DNA from: Zarea fungicola
Taxonomy: Eukaryota; Ascomycota; Sordariomycetes; Hypocreales; Cordycipitaceae
Assembly: GCA_900169235.1 (NCBI GenBank)
Contig: FWCC01000021.1
Span: 1 to 64,000 of the forward strand
DNA length: 64,000 nucleotides
Reading direction: 5' to 3'
In this document: piece by piece, positions 43,017 through 54,800 of the stretch
Layout: every line of letters starts with the position of its first letter
Position numbering within the stretch: the stretch's first letter is position 1
Translations under genes and position numbers: made by a program
The notes under the pieces: model-generated
The model's database searches: none
Seen by the model: only the letters and a program-made list of their open reading frames with translations
Told to the model about the DNA's origin: nothing

Positions 43017-44192
43017 ATGACGACCAAATGCAGATCACTGGTTCAGTCTGCCCTCGTTGGGGGAGAAAACGGTGAAATAATATTTTCCAATTCGGTTCCT
43101 TTGCCACCAGAAAATGTTGAGGATTTGCGAGTCGCAATCCGCGTCAAAGCTGTCTCGCTGAATCCTGTTGACGCAAAGATGACTGGCGGCTATTCAGCTC
43201 TAGGAGCTGTGTCTGGCTGCGACTTCGCCGGTGTTGTTATCGGAGTAGGGAAGACTGCTGGCAAAGAGCGAGGGTTAGCAGTTGGTGATCGTGTGGCTGG
43301 AGTCACTATGGGAATGAACCCCCTTCGACCGGGCATAGGTGCCTTTGCCGAATACACGACCAGCTACGCATACTGTACACTCAAGATCCCAAACAGTTGG
43401 ACTTTTGCTGATGCCGCAGCCGGAGTTGGAGGAGTGGCCTGGGGCACTGTTCCTTGGGCACTGTTTCACTATCTTGGTTTGCCCGCAGGACCACAGCTTG
43501 AGCCATTGAATAGCCGGGTTCCGCCCCCGGCGTTGCCAGGGATCAAGATTCCAATCGTAACCGCACATATGCAAAACACAGCCAACAACCAAAAAATGCC
43601 CACAACGGTTCTTGTAAGTGGTGGTGCGAGCTTCACCGGCACATGCGCGATTCAACTACTTAAACTCGCCGGCTTCACCGTCATTGCGACCTGTTCCGCA
43701 AGTAGCTTCGAGCTTGTGCAGTCATTTGGTGCCGACGCTGTCTTCGATTATACAACATCAACATGCGCAGCAGATATCAAAGCACGCACGCGCAATTGCT
43801 TACGTTTAGTTCTCGACTGCATTACAACGCCGGAAACTACTAGTCTCTGCTACGAGGCTATGGGCCGCGCTGGCGGACGCTATGTCGCACTTGATCCTTA
43901 TAGTGCGGCCATCTCCTCAACGCGTTCCATAGTGCAAGCAGACTGGGTGTTTGGTATGGACCTGCTTGGTGAGGATATAGAATGGCCTGCACCACATGGG
44001 CGAAAGGCAAGTAAGACAGCTATCGAATTTGGAAGAGAATGGAATACGACACTTCAGTCACTGTTGGACCGCGGACTAGTTCGGCCGCATCCCCAGATTG
44101 TGCGTGACACCGGGTTGGCAGGCGCGCTAGAAGGAATACAGGAAATACGATCCAAGAAAAATTCAGGTCGGAAGCTTGTATACACCATATGA
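43017..44192 (+). CDS. Trans-acting enoyl reductase (LovC-like)
   Basis: A 391-residue intronless medium-chain dehydrogenase/reductase without zinc ligands. The N-terminal GroES-like part has SLNPVDAKM, GCDFAGVV and GDRVAGV. The nucleotide part has VLVSGGASFTGTCAIQLLKLAGFTVIATCS, a typical NADPH-binding region, and FGADAVFDY. These features match the family of LovC and its PKS-NRPS partners (for example CghC), which reduce the enoyl intermediate on a PKS whose own ER domain is dead. The PKS-NRPS at 45832 has exactly such an ER0 region. It acts in the cytosol docked to the synthase. The start ATG is preceded by the divergent promoter shared with the methyltransferase gene. Confidence 0.93.
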   Translation: MTTKCRSLVQSALVGGENGEIIFSNSVPLPPENVEDLRVAIRVKAVSLNPVDAKMTGGYSALGAVSGCDFAGVVIGVGKTAGKERGLAVGDRVAGVTMGMNPLRPGIGAFAEYTTSYAYCTLKIPNSWTFADAAAGVGGVAWGTVPWALFHYLGLPAGPQLEPLNSRVPPPALPGIKIPIVTAHMQNTANNQKMPTTVLVSGGASFTGTCAIQLLKLAGFTVIATCSASSFELVQSFGADAVFDYTTSTCAADIKARTRNCLRLVLDCITTPETTSLCYEAMGRAGGRYVALDPYSAAISSTRSIVQADWVFGMDLLGEDIEWPAPHGRKASKTAIEFGREWNTTLQSLLDRGLVRPHPQIVRDTGLAGALEGIQEIRSKKNSGRKLVYTI

Positions 44193-45831
44193 GACAGGCG
44201 CATACTGATGAATCGCCGAAATCAACTGCCTGTCGTGTTTGACTTCTGTTACTTTCAATGCGCTAGTAAATAAAACTTTTGCCAAATCCAGGACTCAATA
44301 AGACTCTTATCAAACACAGAAGTGAATCTTTTCAAAGATAAAATAAAGGCTCCACACTCCCAGCTTTTAAATAGTAATGTATAAAAATGTTTTGGATTGT
44401 GAGTGCCGCCTCCGGCGCCTTCCAGCCACCGAAGCGCCGACGATAGAGTTTTGATTCGCTGACGACCGCCTCATGTAACGATTGAACTGCAGTAAACTAC
44501 TGGTAAACAAATGCGGTTGAAAAACAGAGTAGAAAAGGATTTCTGACATAACCTCCTGTATAAATCCTATAGCATTAAACTTTCTGTCATGGGGAACGGA
44601 AACTGTTAGAATCGCGAGGTTGCCAAAGGGCCATGTAACATTACAGGACCTGTATTATAGACAGATTATAGTTTCCATTGATTAAATAATAGAATAGCAA
44701 GTAAAAGTCTATTTATATCTTTGTTTAGTTATTATAATACTTGTGTAAAGAAATAATTGGCTACTTTGTGGCTAGCATCCTCATCCATAGCTAAGCAGGT
44801 GAGTCGCTGGAAGCGACAGAAACCATTACTCTGTTCCTACATTGGCATTATCTATCCGAGCACAGCAGTGGGTAACCTGGGACAGTATAGTTATTTTATA
44901 ATTCTCACACCTTCGAATAGATAACGGGGCTGTACTCTAGTGCAGATGCAACTTGGATGGAACATTTCTGGCTATTTGCAGTTCACTGGCAGTTTGCCCA
45001 CCATACAGTAGTTCGTGTATTAGTGAGTGAGCAAATTGTTGAAAGATACAGAGTGAACTGTTTGAGTGATATACAGAAGTTCAATAATTCGCTATTGCAG
45101 ACGTGGTTGAAAAGGTAGTTAAATCGTATCTCGTTAAATTTATTTCTTCTGCAGTACCTAACCACTAGTTGGCTAATCTTAAATATGCTGTAGTGTATAA
45201 AGCATTATTGCCTCCATTAGTACAGGAGATGCGATGGTGGGCTATCTGCCTTCAAGAGTTGGAAGCGATAAAAAAGACCCCTAAGATATTCGTTGCAGCT
45301 GTCCTTGGGAAGCTAGCCAATAAAAAATTTACTTGACTTGCACTGTCTGAAACTCGGATTCCGAAATACGCCGTGCCAAGGCAACGGAGGAAATCTCGGC
45401 AAGCGTGCCGAACCACAAACCAGCGTGCTCGGTGTTTGGCAGCACTTACAAACCCTGAAGCGAGCGCTGTAGTATCCAATCCCCTGGGTTATCAAGGGGA
45501 TCCGAAAAAGTCGCCTCGGGGCACTAACACATTCAGGATGCGGCGCATGCAGTTATTGTTGCAGAGAATGATTTCGGTAACCGACAATTTCACAGCCCAT
45601 TTTTAACGCTTGGTTATCTAAAGTACCGTTTAATACTTGAATCCCCCACACTTCGGCTGCCCGACGCAGACGCTGCTTGGCCCAGGCGACGCTCACCAGA
45701 AAAACCAGAGCAGAATCGCAAAGAAGTCGAACTCTCAATCGAAATCAGCAGAAAAGAATTGTGAGAAACTGAGAAAAATCCGAGATTGGAGTCTACCCTC
45801 GCTGCTATCGCGCAGACAAAAGACAACAAAA
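44193..45831. promoter_or_regulatory. Long intergenic region and PKS-NRPS promoter
   Basis: About 1.6 kb without a supported gene. The part from 44560 to 45250 is AT-rich and may be old repeat material. The PKS-NRPS promoter occupies the right part, with a CGG-N4-TTT-CGG site on the minus strand at 45361-45373 and a TCGGTAACCGA palindrome near 45574. Confidence 0.5.
45361..45373 (-). promoter_or_regulatory. Putative cluster regulator site CGG-CGTA-TTT-CGG
   Basis: Read on the plus strand as CCGAAATACGCCG; its reverse complement fits CGG-N4-TTT-CGG. It is 459 bp upstream of the PKS-NRPS start codon. The left CCG also forms a small palindrome TCGGATTCCGA with the preceding bases. Confidence 0.6.
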
Positions 45832-48800
45832 ATGGCTGCAAGAAATGAAGAACCAATTGCAGTGATTGGAATGGGGTGCCGCTTTCCAGGTGGCTGCAAT
45901 TCCCCGTCAAAGTTTTGGGAGTTGCTGAAATCACCCCGGAATCTATCAACGCGCGTTCCAGGTGACCGCTTTGACTGCACTGCTTACTTCCATTCTAATG
46001 GTTCTTATCATGGTACTACTAATTCTCAGCATGCATATTTCCTTGAAGAAGAGCTTTCTCATTTTGATAATGGCTTCTTTAATATTCAACCGACTGAAGC
46101 GGAGGCAATCGATCCGCAGCAACGGTTGTTGCTTGAAACCGTTTATGATTCACTGTATGCAACAAATTCTACCACTCTCGACTCTGATTGTGCGTGTCTA
46201 TAGCTACGTTCACGTGAAACTAACTTAGTCAAGATGTGACGGTGGACAAACTATTCGGAATCTGCGAGGGTCAGATACAGCGGTGTATGTTGGCATGATG
46301 TGTGACGACTGGGCTCAGTTAATTAGCCGTGACTGGGAAATTACTCCCACGTACGCGGCAACGGGAGAGAGTCGAGCCATTGTTTCCAATCGTATTTCGT
46401 ACTATTTCGACTGGCACGGACCTAGTATGACAATTGACACAGCCTGCTCATCCTCGCTCGTGGCTGTACACCAAGGTGTATCCGCACTGAGAAACAGTGA
46501 ATGTTCTGTGGCTGTTGCCGCTGGTGCAAACTTAATTCTGGGACCTGGTAGGTTTGCAATGACACTCACGAAACCAATTTCATCACTGCTGTACTATGGC
46601 TACTTGAGCTAACAAATTCGGCCCGCTGGTAAGGCATGTGGATCGCGGAGAGTAATCTGCACATGTTGTCGCCCACTGGCACAAGCAAAATGTGGGATGC
46701 TGCCGCAGACGGCTATGCGCGCGGCGAGGGCATAGCGGCGGTTGTTCTCAAACGACTCAGCGACGCCTTGAGGGATGGTGACCCCATTAACTGCGTGATT
46801 CGCAGCACAGGCGGCAAGTTATTTGACCGAAAGTTAATTTCTTGATCCTCATCACTAATACTGCGACTAGTAAACCAGGATGGCCGGACTGCTGGCTTAA
46901 CAATGCCTAGTAATGTGGCCCAGGCAGAGCTTATTCGGCAAACCTATTCCCGTGCAGGACTCGACATCAACAACGAAAATGATCGGCCTCAGTTTTTTCA
47001 GGCTCATGGCACTGGCACTCCAGCTGGAGACCCACAGGAAGCTCAAGCGATTGCAGCAAGTTTTTTCTCAGAAGATAGGGATTGGGATACATCCCAGAAG
47101 CTAGCTGTTGGCTCTATCAAAACCATCATTGGGTAAGCTTGCCCCAGCTTCAAGTCCCCAACAACTGGCGCTATTAGCAGCAAGATGGCAAACAATTCAA
47201 CGAATAAACCAAAATCAGCACTGATCCATATTGCTTACTGTTGCTTCAGGCATACTGAGGGTTCCGCTGGCCTGGCAAGCTTGATTGGTACTTGCCTAGC
47301 TCTTCAGCATGCGACGATCCCGCCAAACCTTCACTTTGATAAACTTAGTCCCCGTGTTGCTCCTTTCTATGCTCACCTCGAGGTTCCCACTTCGGCAAGG
47401 CCTTGGCCAGATCCCGCTCCAGGTCAACCAAGACGAGCCAGTGTCAATAGTTTTGGTACGTACAAAACTTCAAAATTTTCTAGGTATCCTGCCTCCAACT
47501 AACGCGTAAATGACTGGCTGAAGGGTTCGGTGGCACAAATGCGCATGCTATAATCGAATCGTTTGATAGTACCACGCCTGTGATGGTAGCTAACACTGAT
47601 TCCCCAATGATCTTTACTCCACTCAATGTATCTGCTGCATCATCTTCTGCTCTTCGTGCCATGTTGTCAAGCTTGAAGGGGTATCTCGAACGGCACCCGG
47701 AAACAAATATGCACCACCTCTGTTACACACTACAGTCTCGAAGATCAACCCTCCCTTATCGGCAGGTAATATTCTGCAGAAGTCGAAATGAAGCTATTAG
47801 AAGGATTGAAGCTATATTAGCGGAAGATGCAGTCCCCGAGAGCCCCGCCATTACACGTCAGCTAGATGTGTCGACTCCTAGAATCCTCGGTGTGTTCACT
47901 GGCCAGGGAGCACAGTGGGTGCAAATGGCAGCAAGCATTATTAGAAACTCACCATATGCATCAAAACGTATTGATGAGCTGGAAACGGCACTTCAATGTC
48001 TCCCTGAAGGGGATCGGCCGGACTGGTCTCTGCGCTCTGAACTGCTCGCGGATACCCAATCTTCTCGACTATCGCAGGCAGAAGTTGCACAACCGTTATG
48101 TACTGCCGTTCAAATCATTTTAGTTGATTTAATGAGGGCTGCAAAGGTAAACCTCAGTGGCGTTGTTGGACACTCTTCAGGTGAGATTGGCGCTGCATAC
48201 GCTGCCGGGTTCCTGTCGGCGGCCAGTGCAATCTATGTCGCTTATTACCGAGGTCTGTATGCCAGGCTAGCTAGCTCAGAAGATCGAAAGCCAGGAGCAA
48301 TGTTGGCGGTTGGTACAAGCCTTACAGATGCCATGGACTTTTGTGAGCTGGATGACTATTCTGGCCGGGTTCAGCTGGCAGCCCATAACTCTCCTGCCAG
48401 CGTCACCCTTTCAGGAGATCAAGATGCTATTGAGGAAGCGGCAGCCATATTTGCGGACGAAAAGAAGTTTGTACGCAAGCTACGGGTTGATGTTGCCTAC
48501 CACTCCCATCACATGCTACTCTGCGCGGCGAAATATAAAGAGGCACTAATGAGATGCAACATAACGCCACAACAGGGGAATGGCGTCGGATGGTTTTCAA
48601 GCGTCCTTGACGGGGTGAAGATGGAAGAGAAGCACATTCAAAGTCAGTACTGGGTGGATAATATGACCAACACAGTCATGTTTTCCAACGCTGTTGAAGC
48701 GGCCGTCCTGGGAGCTGGATCTTACGACCTTGCCATTGAGTTCGGACCGCACCCTGCCCTCAAAGGGCCGTTTCTAGGAATTCAACAGTCAGCTGGCTGG

Positions 48801-51800
48801 AAAGAGATTCCATACACAGGGCTGTTAAGCCGCCACAAGGACGACGTTGGCGAGCTGGCATCGGCCTTAGGTTTCCTGTGGAAACAGCTGGGCGTGGCCG
48901 CTGTCGACTTTCCTGCATTTGAAAAGCAGATATCCGGCCGACAACTCCCCGGAAATAGCCAAAGAATCATACGAGGGATTCCTAGCTATCCGTTCGATCA
49001 TGGCCATCGCTTTTACAGCTTAACCCGCTACTCAGGTAGTTCCGTGAACGCTCACGCGGCACCTCACCCGTTGCTTGGACGGCGTTCAGTCGAGTCGGAA
49101 ACAGAAAATGAAGTCTCCTGGCGTCAACTTCTGCGCCCAAATGAAATAAAATGGCTTCAAGGTCATCAATTGCAGGGCCAGACTGTCTTTCCAGCTATGG
49201 GATTTGTTGCCATGGCTGTGGAGGCGACGGCTGTGCTTGCTGGACCTGCTCGCTCAATTGGACTACTTGACTTAAAGAATGTTGTAATTGGCCGAGCACT
49301 CACGTTTGACGATGACGATGTTGGAATGGAGTGCAGAATCGTCATGTCTATCAGGAGATTTGCTGAGGACCAGCTTTCCGCCCAATTCAGTTGTTATTCT
49401 GGACGACCTTATGAAGGCGCTATGCCACTGGTATTGAACTTCTGCGCTCAGATCACTGCTTCCTTCCACGCGCCGGTCTTGGATAGCTTGCCAGCGTCGC
49501 GAATTCATTCCCATAATCTAATCCCGGCAGATGCAAGCCGTTTCTACTCGCAGTTTACAGCTCTTGGATATAACTACAGTAAGCCATTTACTGGGGTACG
49601 TGAAATCCAGAGGAAAATGAATTTTGCATGTGGGATCGTTGAGGATGAATCTGGAGACGATTGGGAGGATCGGCTTCTACTCCATCCCGGTCTATTGGAC
49701 TCGGTCATCCAGACAGGGTTTGCAGCCTATGGCTACCCTTTCGACAATAGTCTTTGGACTCTACAGGTCCCCGTGACTATCCAAAGCATTTCAATAAATC
49801 TTTTCTTTCTTTCAGACATCCAAAAAACGAGCAGCAATCGTTCCTTTCAGTACCAGTCAGCTACAAGTTCAACTTCAGAGGTAGCAATGGTGGTTGATAT
49901 CGATTTATTTGCTACAGACGAAAATCATCCATTTGTAAAGTTTGAATCTGTAGGGGTACAGCCCTTCGCAGCAGCCACAGCTCGTGATGATGCTTGTGTC
50001 TTTTCTCGCATCGAGTACGGGCCGATAACACCAGATGTAGATGCAAATGTATCTCTCGGGGATGTATCTGGCGATGCTGACTCAAATATGCTTCTGGTGT
50101 GGGAGCGCATTAGTTTTTTCTATATGCGCCATATCTATGAAGAGTTCGAAATGTCACATAAGTTGAACATTCTACCACACTATCAGCGTCTCCTAGACAA
50201 TGCAGGTCGCTTTGTAGACTTGGTTTCGCGAGGGGAGCATGCTACGGTGCCGCGGGAGGCTTTGCAAGACTCAAAAGCTTTCATATACTCACTGATTGCG
50301 AAACATCACCAATGTGCTATGGTGAAACTTCTGCAGGTTGTTGGTGAAAACGTGGAAACTGAAATCCGGCGCGGCGGTAGCATGCTGACGCATATGACCG
50401 ACAGCGGGCTGTTGCAGCAATTCTTCGAAGAATTACGGACGTATCCCGGTGCTAAGAAAGGCAACAGTTATATGAATCGCTTCATTTCTCAACTTTCCTT
50501 CCGTTTCCCACGCATGAACATCCTTGAAATCGGTGCCGGTGATGGTGCCGCCACCAGCGACATTATATCTGCTCTAGATGGAGCGTACGAGACCTATACC
50601 TACACAGACTCCGCTGATGAATCTTTGAAACGTGCGAGTCAGCGATTCGAAAGGTACAGTGATCGCATGGACTTTGTGAGGTATGACATGGAGCGCCGAC
50701 CCAAAGATCAGGGTTTCGAAGAGGGGGGTTACGATGTTGTGATTGCGAGATCTATGTTGCACACCGTGACTGACTTGAGGAGCGTGATTTCTAACTGCAG
50801 ATGTCTACTAAAACCCGGTGGATATCTTGTACTTGGAGACTTTATCAGAAATGACTTGATCAGCACCGAAGCTGTCTTTGGAAGCCTGTCCGGGTGGTGC
50901 ATCAGAGAATCGAATGATTTCGACAAGGGCAATGGGCATTGTTTAACAGTGAGGGAGTTTGACACCCTTGCTAAAGATAATGACCTCGCGGGTAGCCACA
51001 CTAAAAGTCTAGTTTTTGATGATTCGCCGGAATACTTTTGCGCTTGGACCTGGCAAGCTGTCGATGATCGCATTCAGAGTTTACGAACTCCTTTGGCGGC
51101 GCTCGAAACAAGCTCCACAACAAGCCAACAACATTTATTCGTAGTCGGCGGCCAGAAAAAAAACGCGCAGATACTTGCAGCCAACGTTTGCTCACTACTA
51201 CGCGGAAGATACGAAAACGTCATACAAGTACTGTCACTGGAAGAGCTCAATGAGGTTGGGTTGCCTATAGGCAGTTCTGTTCTATGCCTCTCAGAACTTG
51301 ATGGACAGCTGCTTGAGACACGTAATGAAGCAAAACTCGAGTCTCTTAAGAATCTCTGGCGTAACGGTCGAACGATTGTTTACGTAACAGACGCCGCAGA
51401 TAATATGAACCCCTATTCGGGCATGTTACTGGGGCTTTCTCGAGTTATCAGATACGAGCATCCCAATATCAACCTTCAGATACTTAACTTCGACGTTGAC
51501 ACCAGACCGACGGCACAGATTCTGTCAGAGTCACTCATCCGTCTCGAACTTGGCTTCCAATTGCTACACGATGATGAGAAAGGTGATGCTCTTTGGAGTT
51601 TAGAGCCCGAACTTTATTACACCAACGGCCATCCGCTTATCCCACGGCTTGTACCGTTCGTTTCGGCAAATGAGCGCTATAATGCATATCGCCGCGCAGT
51701 AAAGAAACATGTCAATCCCCGGAATGAGACGATAGGGATTGAGCCGGTCCCAAATGAAAGTATTTTTGAGCTGTTCGTACCGACTCCTCTTCGCGTGTCA

Positions 51801-54800
51801 CCTGGGCCGCGAGCACTCTACTCTGAGAAGATGTGCAGTGTTCAACTGAAGTACTCCACATTCCACTCTGTTCGGGTTGGTGAATCTGGGTTTTTCAACC
51901 TCGCGACTGGCACGGATATGAATTCAGGTGACCCAGTCTTTTTTTGGTTTGATACGCCAGCAGAATCGCGCATGCTCGTTCCGGATGATCAGATTTTGCC
52001 TGTGCCTGTGGATTTTACATATACGAGGCTGCTGGCCATTGCGGCGCAGCTTGTTGCGAGTAGTATTCTAGAGGGCGCGCCTCCATTCGGCTCCATCATG
52101 ATACACGGAGCGGAAGTTATTATGCAAAGAGCTATTTATCGCGAGGCCACACTACGAGGACGGCAGGTCTTGTTCACTGTCGGGGAGGAGGCCGAGATCG
52201 ATACCCTGGTACAGTCTACAGTGGTGCATCAAAGGCTTTCCTTGCGCGTAGTGCGGTCACTGGTTCCCAGTCACGTCTCATGCTTCATTAATGCCATGCC
52301 AGGATGCTCAAGTGCTGCACTTCTCATCCAGTGTCTTTCACAGAATATACCCACTAAAATTGCGGAAGAATTTTTCCGTGTTGGTTCCCACGCAAAGCAA
52401 ATCGTTGCTTCACTGCAAATCACCTCCGCTATTCAAGAAGCATGCAGCAGGGTTGATCCATGTTTTATTAATGGAATAGGCATTGAAACTGATAAGGTTC
52501 TATCATTGAATGTTATCAGCACCAGTCTACGGTCAGAAACGAAAGCAAGGCTCTCTGTTGTTGACTGGGAATGCTCGCAGGTACCGGCAGTGATAAGACC
52601 GATTGATCATGGCACTATCTTTCGAGATGACAGAACCTATATTCTATTTGGTCTGGCTGGTGATTTAGGGCAGTCCCTTTGCACATGGATGGTGGCCCAT
52701 GGAGCTCGCCACATCGTACTCGGCAGTCGTCAACCGAAGGTGGCTTCACAGTTCATTGAGTCCCACAGATTCCATGGAGCAACAATCAGTGTTAGGACTG
52801 TTGACGTGACTGATCGTAAATCTGTTTATGCTTGTCTTGAGTCAATTCAAGCCGAAATGCCATCTGTTGGGGGGGTGGCCAATGGCGCGTTAGTGCTCGA
52901 GGACCTCCTATTTGACGACCTGGATTTTGCATCGTTGGAAAGAACAGCAAAGCCCAAAGTGGATGGCAGCTTGATTCTCGACGAGTTATTTTATGATACA
53001 CCCCTCGAATTCTTCATCCTATTTACCTCAGCGGTGGCCGTTTCAGGAAATACAGGCCAGTCTGCCTACATCATGGCCAATAGCTTCATGACATCTCTGG
53101 CAGCCGATCGGCGCGATAGGCGCGGAGTTGCAGGATCATCTATTGCACTCGGTGCCGTAGCAGGGTTGGGTAGATTTGAGCGCAGTGGTCACCTCGATAG
53201 AGACCATTTCAACAAGATGGGCTATCGAGATAGCAGCGAACAAGATTGCCACCGTTTGTTCGCAGAGGCAGTATGGTCGGGCCGACCGGAGAATGCAGCC
53301 GAAGGGTCCTCTCAAGTCTGTAGCGGCTTGTCACATGTGCATAAAACACCACAGTTGCAGGCACAACTCCGAGATGACCCCAGATTCAGCCATTTCATGT
53401 TGCCTGGGAGTCTTCAAGGACGTCAAGGAGGCTTAGGCGGCCGCGGGAGGGCGGCACGGCCACGTATGCGGCTAGCAACGGTCGTGTCCCGTGAGGAAGC
53501 ACATTCAGTGGTCCGAGATGCCTTCATAGGGAGATTGAAAAGAATTCTCATGATTTCTGCCGAGGAACAGCTGAATACCAATCTGACATTCGTAGAGCAG
53601 GGCCTCGATTCCATCATGGCTGTCGAGGTTCGTACCTGGTTCTTGTCTGAGGTTGAGGTCGACATACCCGTACTTCAAATACTGGGTGCAGGGGCTACTG
53701 TGGACACTTTGGTGGACGGAGTCATAGAGAAAATCCCTACGAACATATTGAACTGGGGTAAGCTTCAAGATCATGACGGAGACCTTGAAGCTACTGGCCA
53801 AACTGCTGCCAATTTGTCCACAAACGAGCTTCTGGTTATGACGGACAATGGCAAGAGTAATGGTGTTGTTGGCGTCTTAAGGGAAGCTCCTCCACAAGTA
53901 TCATGGTCCTCATCCAGCTCGGGAGACTCGTTGGAGAGCCATCCAAGCAGCGCCTCCTCACCACCAATGTCAGAATCAAGAGCTGGCACCCCTACAGGAG
54001 TTCAATCCAATTTGAGTGCCAAAGAGAGTCTCGTTAAGGTATCTGGAGGCAGTTCCGTCCTCAATCCAGGCTCAACGGAGACTGCTGCAGTTCAAAATCC
54101 AGCAGGGGAGTATCAAAACACCGGGCTGTGTGCGGCGGAGCGGAATCAAATTTTGGGCTCATCTTCCGAGGTGACAGCAGAGATGACATTTGGGCAGAAG
54201 GGCATCTGGTTACTGAGTCATTACATCGATGACCCTACAACTTTTAATATGTCTATCATGTTGAAGCTTACTGGTCTGCTTAATGTTAGAAGTCTCACCA
54301 AGGCCGTTCAGTCAGTAGCAGAGCGCCACGAGGCACTTCGTACACGCTTCTTCTGGTCCGAAGATGCAGAAGGCGTGAAGTATCCGATGCAGGGCGTCTT
54401 GTCCAAGCCGCTGATGCGCCTCGAAACAGTCAAAATTGCCAGTCCAGCGGACGCGATGGGGCAACTGGATGCAATGCAAAGTTACCAATGGGATCTCAAT
54501 GACTGGTTGGCTGTCCGCCTGTGTCTCTTATCTTTATCTGATACAGAGCACTATCTACTAGTGGGTGCAAATCATATTGTTCTCGACGGTCACAGTTACA
54601 CAATTATGATGTTAGACATCGAAAAGGCATATATAAATCACGATCACCAAGTACCCAAGCTTCCTGAAACATCTCAAATACGAGCTTTTGGAGCACAGGA
54701 GCACATGCTAAATACGGCTTGTCGGTACAGGCATTCAGTGGAATACTACCACGACATGTTGAATCCCAAGGATCTCCTCGTACCGATTGACTTGTTATCG

